NCBI GenBank assembly: GCA_963814875.1
Contig: CAWFFJ010000040.1
Location: forward strand, 1-64,000
Length of the DNA: 64,000 bases
Reading direction: 5' to 3'
Source of the DNA: CAVSIS01 sp963814875
Lineage (GTDB): Bacteria > Acidobacteriota > Thermoanaerobaculia > Thermoanaerobaculales > Sulfomarinibacteraceae
Shown: positions 57,996 through 64,000 of the stretch, piece after piece
How positions within the stretch are numbered: the first letter of the stretch is position 1
How the letters are laid out: each line of letters begins with the position of its first letter
Program-made: the position numbers and the translations under genes
Notes under the pieces: generated by a model
The model's database searches: none
What the model saw: the letters and a program-made list of their open reading frames with translations, nothing else
Told to the model about the DNA's origin: nothing

Positions 57996-59021
57996 TCACG
58001 CTAGCGCCTCGACCACGCGGCGAACCAACCCGGGCCCCTCGTAGACCAGTCCGGTGTAGAGCTGGACCAGCACCGCGCCGGCATCGAGCCGGACGCGGGC
58101 ATCGTCCGGGTCCATGATGCCGCCCACCGCGACGATCGGAAGGCGGCCGCCGGTGCGCCGGGCGATGGCACCGACCATCGCCGCGGCGCGTGCGGTGAGC
58201 GCCGCCCCGCTGAGGCCGCCCTCCTCGCGGGCCAGCGGCGACCGCAGCCCGTCGCGGGCGAGGGTGGTGTTGGTGGCGATGACACCGTCCATGCCGGTCG
58301 TGAGCAGCGCTTCGATCGCGGCGTCGAGCTGTGCGTCGTCGAGGTCGGGGGCGAGCTTGACCAGCATCGGCACGGGTCGTCCGAGGCGCTCGCGCAGCTC
58401 CGCCCGCCGCGCTGCGAGCGCGCCGAGGAGACTCTCGAGAAAGGAACGCTCCTGCAGACGCCGCAGACCTGGCGTGTTGGGCGAGCTGATGTTCACCGCC
58501 AGGTAGTCGGCGAGCGGAGCGAAGACGTCGATCAGCTCCTCGTAGTCGTGGGCCGCCTCCTCAATCGGGGTGTCCTTCTGTTTGCCGATGTTGATCCCGA
58601 GCACGGTACCGTCCCGCGGCCGCCCCCGCAGCCGTTGGGCGACCCAGGCGGCGCCCCGCCCGGGGAAACCCATCCGGTTGATCAGGCTGCGATCCTCGAC
58701 CAGGCGGAAGACCCTTGGCCGCGGGTTGCCGGGCTGGGGCTCGGGGGTCACGGTGCCGACCTCGATGTGACCGAAGCCGAGGCACGCGAGCCCGCGCCAG
58801 CCCTCGCCGTCCTTGTCGTAGCCGGCGGCAAGGCCAACCGGGTTCGGAAACGTCAGGCCGAAGGCAGTGACCGGTCTGGATCGCGCCGGGCGAAAGGTCC
58901 GAGCCACGGTCGTCCTCAGAGCAGCAGAGGAGCCGACCGTCCGCATCGCGTGGAGTGACAGGGCGTGGGCGCGCTCGGGATCGAGACCGAACAGGGCGGG
59001 CCGTAGGGCGGGATAGATCAC
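57996..59021 (-). CDS. pyrD: Dihydroorotate dehydrogenase, class 2 (quinone-dependent)
   Basis: 341 residues, typical of class 2 enzymes. It oxidises dihydroorotate in pyrimidine synthesis and passes electrons to quinone at the membrane. FGLTFPNPVGLAAGYDKDGE is the FMN-site block, NRMGFPGRGA follows, NISSPNTPGL carries the catalytic serine, IATNTTLARDGL and IVAVGGIMDPDDARVRLDAG close the barrel. The N-terminal helical segment (YPALRPALFGLDPERAHALS) is the class 2 membrane-binding extension. Confidence 0.94.
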   Translation of the reverse strand: MIYPALRPALFGLDPERAHALSLHAMRTVGSSAALRTTVARTFRPARSRPVTAFGLTFPNPVGLAAGYDKDGEGWRGLACLGFGHIEVGTVTPEPQPGNPRPRVFRLVEDRSLINRMGFPGRGAAWVAQRLRGRPRDGTVLGINIGKQKDTPIEEAAHDYEELIDVFAPLADYLAVNISSPNTPGLRRLQERSFLESLLGALAARRAELRERLGRPVPMLVKLAPDLDDAQLDAAIEALLTTGMDGVIATNTTLARDGLRSPLAREEGGLSGAALTARAAAMVGAIARRTGGRLPIVAVGGIMDPDDARVRLDAGAVLVQLYTGLVYEGPGLVRRVVEALA

Positions 59022-59209
59022 CGCGCCCTCGGGGTGTGGGGGAGATCGCTGAACGGTTTCGTCGTCATCATGGTGCGTGGCCCCGGCACCCTGGGGGCGG
59101 CCGTCGGCGGGTCAGCTTGGCACACGCCCGGGGACGCGGTCAACGCGGGTTCCCGCCAGTTGTCGATCACCGATGCCGTCGACGAACGGCGGATCGCAAC
59201 GGGAACGGC

Positions 59210-59395
59210 TCAGGCGCCGGTCGGATCCCAGCGAGGGTCGGAGCTCATGTCCTCGAGCTCGGACTCGGTCGCGAACTGGCTCGGGTCCTCGTTGCCGCAC
59301 GCCAAGCAGATGGCCTCGACGAGGCGGTCTTCCTGCCACTCGAAGACGTAGACCGGACTCTCGCACTCGAGGCAGATCAGGAAGTCGGGCATCAT
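59210..59395 (-). CDS. Small zinc-ribbon protein
   Basis: 61 residues: FLICLECESPVYVFEWQEDR, then AICLACGNEDPSQF. Two CxxC knuckles make a zinc ribbon; an acidic tail follows. GGGAGG lies six bases before the ATG. It is similar in size to the ribbon protein at 5.9 kb but not in sequence. Function unknown. Confidence 0.65.
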   Translation of the reverse strand: MMPDFLICLECESPVYVFEWQEDRLVEAICLACGNEDPSQFATESELEDMSSDPRWDPTGA

Positions 59396-59443
59396 GGCGG
59401 GCCTCCCGGGATGACCAGCGACCATCATAGCCCCGTGATAGGG

Positions 59444-59607
59444 GAGTGAGGAGTAAAGAGTGAGGAGTGAGGAGTTTTCGGACAGGAAGTTCGGCGACCG
59501 AGCCGCCGGTAGAGAGTGAAGAGAGAAGAGCAAAGATCAGGGAGGCCATCCCACCAGACTCAGAGCGATGCAGCGGACCCCTCGCCCTTTTCTCTTCACT
59601 CTCTACC
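59444..59607. repeat. 7-base tandem repeats and a 17-bp inverted repeat
   Basis: Five units of GAGTGAG (59444-59478, two with variants). Then GGTAGAGAGTGAAGAGA (59508-59524) and its exact complement (59591-59607) form a 17-bp hairpin with a 66-base loop. The right arm overlaps CTTTTCTCTTCACTCTC, identical to 51803-51819. It lies just past the end of the helicase gene and may affect its 3' end. Confidence 0.75.
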
Positions 59608-59628
59608 TGCCACCGTGATGGCGGCTGG

Positions 59629-62355
59629 TCATTCGACCGGGAGGTCGAGGAGCTCGGCGAGCTCGCGGCGTGACAGGCCCTTGAGTACATCCCCGGTGGG
59701 GGCGACGACGGAGTCCATGAGGTGGCGCTTGCGCTGGATGAGGAGGTCGATGTTCTCTTCCACGGTGCCGCGGGCGATGAGCTTGAAGACCTGCACGAAG
59801 CGGCGCTGCCCGATCCGGTGGACGCGGTCGGTCGCCTGGTCCTCCTTTGCCGGGTTCCACCAGCGGTCGTAGTGGATCACCACCGAGGCCCCGGTGAGGT
59901 CGATGCCGATCCCGCCTGCGAGCAGGCTCGCGAGCAGTACCGGTTCGTGCTGGCCGGAGTTGAAGCGGCGTACGACCCTCCCGCGGTCGCGGGTGTCGCC
60001 GGTGAGCAGAAGATGCCGGATCTTGCGCGTCTCGAGGTGGCGCGAGAGGATCGCGAGCATGGCCACGTACTGCGAGAACACGACAACCTGATGGCCGCCG
60101 GACAGTGCCTCGTCGAGCAGCTCGTCGAGCACCTCCAGCTTGGCCGAGCCAAGGTGGCGGCCGGAGCCGTCGTCGAGCAGCGCCGGGTGGTCGCAGACCT
60201 GCTTGAGCCGAGTCAACGCGGCGAGGATGTGCATCACCGGGACCTCGGCGGAGGGGTTGGCAAGCAGGGTGGAGAGCTCCGCCGCCTGGCGGGAGTGGAC
60301 GGCCTGGTAGAGGGCCTCCTGGCCGGCTGTGAGGCGGCAGTAGCGGAGGTCTTCGACCTTTTCCGGTAGATCGGACAGGACCTGCTCCTTGAGACGGCGG
60401 AGGGTGAGCACACCGACTCGTCGCCGCAGCCGCGCGAGCTGGCCCTGGGTTGGGTTGCGGTAGGTGAGGCGGAAGTCGCGCTCCGACCCGAGGTAGCCGG
60501 GCATGACCAGATCGACGACCGACCAGAGCTCGGTGAGGCGGTTCTCCAGCGGCGTGCCGGACAGCGCCACCCGGAGCTCTGCGGCGACCCGGCGCGCGGC
60601 ACGGGCGCTCTTGGTGCGCGGGTTCTTGATCCGCTGGGCCTCGTCGAAGACCGCGATCTGCCACGGTCCCCGGACCAGCTCGTCGGTGGAGCGGATCAGG
60701 ATGTCGTAGGTTGTCAGGACCAGGCGGCCGCCCAGCGCGGCGACGTCGAGGCTGCGGTCGGATCCGTGGAAGACGTGCGGCTCGAGGTGCGGCGCGAACG
60801 TCGTCAGCAGGTGGTGCCAGTGCTCGAGCACGCCGCGTGGGCAGACCACCAGGAAGCGGGCCGACGGGTCCTCGGCGCGGATCAGGCACATCAGGCCCAT
60901 GACCTGGTGGGTCTTGCCGAGGCCCATGTCGTCCGCGAGCAGCACACCAACCCGGGCCGACCAGCGGCTGGCGAGAAAGGCGACCCCGTCGCGCTGATAG
61001 GGGCGTAGGCGCGAGCGCAGGCCGGGCGGGTCGCCAACCGCCGGGATCGCTTCGCCCTGGAGCACCGCCGCGAGGTGGTTGAGAGCCGGGTCCGCCGTGA
61101 TCACCGGGAGCCGGGTCTCCGCGATCACGCGGATGAGGGCGAGGCGGTCGCCGAGCAGGCCCCCCGCGAGGCCCCGGCCTGAACGCCGGAACCCCGCCCG
61201 CTCGAAGGTCGCGAGCTCCGGGGCCCGCAGGATGACGTCCCCGATGCGAGAGAAGCCCTCGCCAATCAGATCGACGACCTTGGGCCAGTCGAGGTTGTGT
61301 CCGCCGGCAGAGAACTCCGCCCGGAGGCGGATCTTCCCGGACCGCGTCCCCTCGACGAGCAGCGCCTTCGGCTTCGGTAGCAGGGCGCGGCGAAAGGTCG
61401 ACAGCGTACCGCGCGGCATGTACCAGGTGTGCTGGCAGAGTTGCGGGTGGTCGAGGTTGAGGAAGCGCAGGGCGTCACGGCCGGCGAGCAGCTGCGCACC
61501 GCGGCGGAAGAACGGGACCAGCGGCGTCGCCGGGTCAAGCACCCGGCACAGTCGTCCGCCGACCTGCGCCCAACGCCCGTGCACGCGCGACGCAACCTCC
61601 TCGAGCGGCAGCACCGTGCCGTCGGCGAGCCTGTAGCCGGGGTCAAGCGCGATGCCTCGGCCGTCCCATGAGGCCGCCAGCACGGGCTGCAGGCGGACTT
61701 CGCTGAGCTCGAGTCCGGCAAGCTCGCCATCGAGCTTGAGGCGCGGCATCGAGCGCAGCAGCGGCAGCACGCCCGGCAGCACCGCAGCCGAGAAGATCAC
61801 CAGGCGGCGGTCGCCGGAGGGCAGCGTCACCTGGACCTGGACCTCGCCGTCAACCAGACGCGCCGGCGCAGTGCCCGTGCGCTGCAGCGAGAGCTGCAGG
61901 TCGAGCGCGGCCCGCAGGTCGGCGCCCGCGAGGTGGCTGAGGTCGACACGATCGGTGGCCGGACGGGAGGGGGCCAGGAACGGGTGACGCGAGTTGCCCC
62001 GCCACAGTGTTCCTGGGCCCATGCGCTGCATTGTCGGGCGGATGTCGAGCCACTGCAGGAGGGTGGCCACGGCGTGCGCGCAGGGCCCACGCACCGGTCC
62101 GCATGCGCTGCAGCTCGAGCACGGCGCCTGGTGGTGGGGGTTCTGAGTGACCTGCACCGAGCACGAGGGTACCGACAGGGCGGACTCGAGCGCCTCGCCG
62201 GTCCACAGGACGCTGGCAACACGGCGTTCGCGGTACAGGGCATAGCCCCGTTCAGCCGTGGAACGGGGAACCTGTCCGAGGATGTCGCCGCGGTTGAGAC
62301 GGTCCAGTCGGGGGCAGGCGACGCCCGCCTTGCCCCGATTCAAGTCGCGAGCCAT
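59629..62355 (-). CDS. SNF2-family helicase with N-terminal SWIM-type zinc finger
   Basis: 908 residues. A CxxC...CxH cluster (CSSCSACGPVRGPCAHAVAT, about 79-98) is a SWIM zinc finger. The ATPase core (about 450-890) has LLADDMGLGKTHQVMGLM (Walker A), VFDEAQRIKNP (DEAQ), VALSGTPLENRLTELWSVVD and, in the second lobe, HQVVVFSQYVAMLAILSRHL, LLASLLAGGIGIDLTGASVV and RVHRIGQRRFVQVFKLIARG. Bacterial members remodel nucleoprotein or RNA polymerase complexes (as RapA/HepA); this one could be a defence-related helicase, but no partner gene is adjacent. Confidence 0.92.
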   Translation of the reverse strand: MARDLNRGKAGVACPRLDRLNRGDILGQVPRSTAERGYALYRERRVASVLWTGEALESALSVPSCSVQVTQNPHHQAPCSSCSACGPVRGPCAHAVATLLQWLDIRPTMQRMGPGTLWRGNSRHPFLAPSRPATDRVDLSHLAGADLRAALDLQLSLQRTGTAPARLVDGEVQVQVTLPSGDRRLVIFSAAVLPGVLPLLRSMPRLKLDGELAGLELSEVRLQPVLAASWDGRGIALDPGYRLADGTVLPLEEVASRVHGRWAQVGGRLCRVLDPATPLVPFFRRGAQLLAGRDALRFLNLDHPQLCQHTWYMPRGTLSTFRRALLPKPKALLVEGTRSGKIRLRAEFSAGGHNLDWPKVVDLIGEGFSRIGDVILRAPELATFERAGFRRSGRGLAGGLLGDRLALIRVIAETRLPVITADPALNHLAAVLQGEAIPAVGDPPGLRSRLRPYQRDGVAFLASRWSARVGVLLADDMGLGKTHQVMGLMCLIRAEDPSARFLVVCPRGVLEHWHHLLTTFAPHLEPHVFHGSDRSLDVAALGGRLVLTTYDILIRSTDELVRGPWQIAVFDEAQRIKNPRTKSARAARRVAAELRVALSGTPLENRLTELWSVVDLVMPGYLGSERDFRLTYRNPTQGQLARLRRRVGVLTLRRLKEQVLSDLPEKVEDLRYCRLTAGQEALYQAVHSRQAAELSTLLANPSAEVPVMHILAALTRLKQVCDHPALLDDGSGRHLGSAKLEVLDELLDEALSGGHQVVVFSQYVAMLAILSRHLETRKIRHLLLTGDTRDRGRVVRRFNSGQHEPVLLASLLAGGIGIDLTGASVVIHYDRWWNPAKEDQATDRVHRIGQRRFVQVFKLIARGTVEENIDLLIQRKRHLMDSVVAPTGDVLKGLSRRELAELLDLPVE

Positions 62356-62595
62356 AGCTTCTCATCTTACCAGGGACACCATCGACCCACGAGGCCGCGG
62401 ACGACCTGGCATGGCGTTCCCTTCCGAATCTCGGATCGAATGACAACTCCTGGTCTGGGGCGCCCCGCGCCTCGCCGTCAGAGGTCACAGCCCGAGTCGT
62501 GGAGTGTCGCCACGGAATCGGCCTGCGACGGAGGCGATGTTGCCGTGATCCCCGTCGCTTGCGGGTACCCGCGGCAATGAGCTACCCTCCCGCCC

Positions 62596-63432
62596 GTGAC
62601 CACACTGCTGACCCCCGACGACCTTCGCGAGATCGCCCGAGAGTTCGACCACACCTGGCACCCCGGCCGCGTCAGAGGTCTGCTCGTGGCCGGCTCCGGC
62701 CTCACCCTCGAGGTCCCCGGCTGGGAGGCGTCCGAGGTCGTCCCGCTCGACCACGTGCTGCCAATCGCCGTCCACGCGCTGCTCGGGCATGATCACACCA
62801 TCACCCTGTGGCGGCGTGAGGACGAGACGCTGCTGGTGATGAACGGGCGGCTCCACCTCTACCAGGGCTATCGGCCCGAGGAGGTCGTCGCCGTCGTGCG
62901 GCTGGCCTCGCTGCTCGGGGCGGAGGTGATGATCGCGACCAACGCCACCGGCGCCCTCGACCCGGAGATGGCGCCCGGGACCCTGGTCGTGGTCAGCGAC
63001 CACCTCAACCTGCAGGGCTCGAACCCGCTGGTTGGCGAGTGGGGGCGGGAGTTCGGACCGCAGTTCCCGGACATGTCGGACGCCTACGATGCCGAGCTGC
63101 GCGCGCTCGCCGTGAGTGCCGCGGGCGAGGTCGGTTTCGAGGTCGCAGAAGGTGTTTACGCAGCGGTGCTCGGCCCCTCATTCGAGACTCCGGCTGAGGT
63201 CCGCATGCTCCGCGCCCTCGGCGGCACGGTGGTCGGCATGTCGACCGCGCCCGAGGTCATCGCGGCGCGCCACATGGGGCTCAAGGTGCTGGTGCTCTCG
63301 CTCGCGACCAACCCGGCCGCCGGCCTGGTCGCAGGGGCCCTCAGCCACGAGGAGGTGCTGGCGGAAGGTCAGCGTGCGGCCGAGCGCCTGCGCCGTCTGA
63401 TCGGTGTGCTCGTCGAGCGCATCTTCGCGTGA
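62596..63432 (+). CDS. Purine nucleoside phosphorylase
   Basis: 278 residues. It would release ribose-1-phosphate from purine nucleosides. Landmarks: LLVAGSGLTLEVPG, NGRLHLYQGYRPEE, IATNATGALDPEMAPGTLVV, SDHLNLQGSNPL, GPSFETPAEVRML, VVGMSTAPEVIAARHMGL and LSLATNPAAG, all from the class II (trimeric) PNP family. The GTG start lacks a strong binding site. It overlaps the next gene (TGATG), a hydrolase. Confidence 0.9.
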   Translation: MTTLLTPDDLREIAREFDHTWHPGRVRGLLVAGSGLTLEVPGWEASEVVPLDHVLPIAVHALLGHDHTITLWRREDETLLVMNGRLHLYQGYRPEEVVAVVRLASLLGAEVMIATNATGALDPEMAPGTLVVVSDHLNLQGSNPLVGEWGREFGPQFPDMSDAYDAELRALAVSAAGEVGFEVAEGVYAAVLGPSFETPAEVRMLRALGGTVVGMSTAPEVIAARHMGLKVLVLSLATNPAAGLVAGALSHEEVLAEGQRAAERLRRLIGVLVERIFA

Positions 63433-64000
63433 TGAGCCTGTACTTCCTCGACGTGTTTCCGACCGGGCCGATCCAGGCCAACTGCATCCTGCTCGGCGAC
63501 CCCGAGGCCGGTGTGCTGGCGATCATCGACCCCGGCGAGGAGGCCGAGCGCATTCTGGAGCGGGTCGCCGCGAGTGGGCTGCGGCCGGTCCTGATCCTCC
63601 ACACTCACGGCCACCTCGACCACGCCGGAGGAACGGCGGAGCTCTCCCGTCGCCTCGGCCCCGAGGTGCCGGTCGGCCTCCACGCCGCGGAGCTCGACCT
63701 CTACCGCAACCTGCCCATGCAGGGACGCGCCTTCGGCCTCGAGGTCGAAACCCCGCCGGAGCCGACCCTCGCCCTTGCCCACGGCCAGCGTCTTGCGGTC
63801 GGATCGCTGGAGCTTGAGGTCCGGCACACGCCCGGCCACTCTCCGGGTGGCGTGTGCTTCGTGCTCGACGGCGTCGTACCGCCGCTCGCGATTGTCGGCG
63901 ATGTGCTGTTCGCCGGTTCGATCGGACGGACGGATCTGTGGGGCGGCTCGTACCCGATCCTGGAGCGCTCGATCCGCGAGCAGCTCTACAGCCTGCCCGA
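63432..64000 (+). CDS. Metallo-beta-lactamase-fold hydrolase (partial, C-terminus outside window)
   Basis: 189 codons are visible. HTHGHLDHAGG is the zinc-binding motif, with VRHTPGHSPGG and IVGDVLFAGSIGRTDLWGG downstream, as in the glyoxalase II-like branch (the family includes thioesterases and sulfur dioxygenases). The start codon overlaps the PNP stop, suggesting one transcript. The last part of the protein is cut by the window edge. Confidence 0.88.
   Translation, partial: MSLYFLDVFPTGPIQANCILLGDPEAGVLAIIDPGEEAERILERVAASGLRPVLILHTHGHLDHAGGTAELSRRLGPEVPVGLHAAELDLYRNLPMQGRAFGLEVETPPEPTLALAHGQRLAVGSLELEVRHTPGHSPGGVCFVLDGVVPPLAIVGDVLFAGSIGRTDLWGGSYPILERSIREQLYSLP

Overview
The window is about 64 kb of very GC-rich bacterial DNA, densely coding, with ATGA, GTGA, TTGA and TGATG stop/start overlaps that mark many short operons. 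The gene set suggests a heterotrophic member of the Acidobacteriota or a similar lineage: sortilin/VPS10-type propeller proteins, a CadC-like winged-helix/TPR regulator, BlaI/BlaR1-type regulation, large secreted beta-propellers and an ECF sigma operon. This placement is inference from gene content; no rRNA or tRNA gene, CRISPR array, intact insertion sequence or replication origin was seen.

Layout. 0-3.6 kb: an MBOAT / AlgJ-like polysaccharide O-acetylation pair and a MazEF-type toxin-antitoxin with a leaderless-looking promoter. 3.7-8.1 kb: a small secreted protein, tryptophanase, a zinc ribbon and, on the + strand, a selenoprotein of the glycine/D-proline reductase B family that reads through an in-frame TGA followed by a bacterial SECIS-like hairpin, then an outer-membrane-type protein. 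8.3-17.7 kb: long-form GAPDH, a giant pyruvate-phosphate-dikinase-like protein with a broken 5' end, an RsbW-like ATPase and a VPS10-like propeller protein with 3' frameshifts. 18-23.3 kb: an oxidative pentose phosphate operon (rpiB, a transaldolase/phosphoglucose isomerase remnant, a HAD phosphatase, gnd, zwf, pgl, a truncated last gene). 23.7-31.5 kb: a duplicated ABM-like protein, a BlaI/BlaR1-like pair with clear operators, a nitronate monooxygenase-like enzyme, an ECF sigma/anti-sigma/DUF4252-like operon and an RRM protein.

31.6-44.1 kb: an ABC exporter, an FAD oxidoreductase, secreted proteins, the winged-helix/TPR regulator, an atypical SDR protein and a degenerate GGDEF-EAL protein. 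44.2-51.6 kb: a secreted dikinase with glucan-water-dikinase domain order, flanked by two SxxK serine hydrolases of the beta-lactamase/PBP fold, then an MFS transporter and a HIT protein. 51.8-64 kb: a MarR regulator, P-protein (pheA), an ammonium transporter stub, a YihY/BrkB membrane protein, a methyltransferase/radical-SAM pair, pyrD, a SNF2 helicase, a purine nucleoside phosphorylase and a metallo-beta-lactamase-fold hydrolase cut by the window edge.

Three things stand out. (1) The Sec-encoding reductase-B homologue stands alone, without other glycine or proline reductase genes. (2) The 44-50 kb cluster combines an apparently exported ATP-dependent dikinase with two penicillin-binding-fold hydrolases. 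(3) A family of paired hairpins sits directly against stop codons at five places, and several genes (tal/pgi, amt, a possible invertase) survive only as sharply cut stubs whose operon overlaps are intact.
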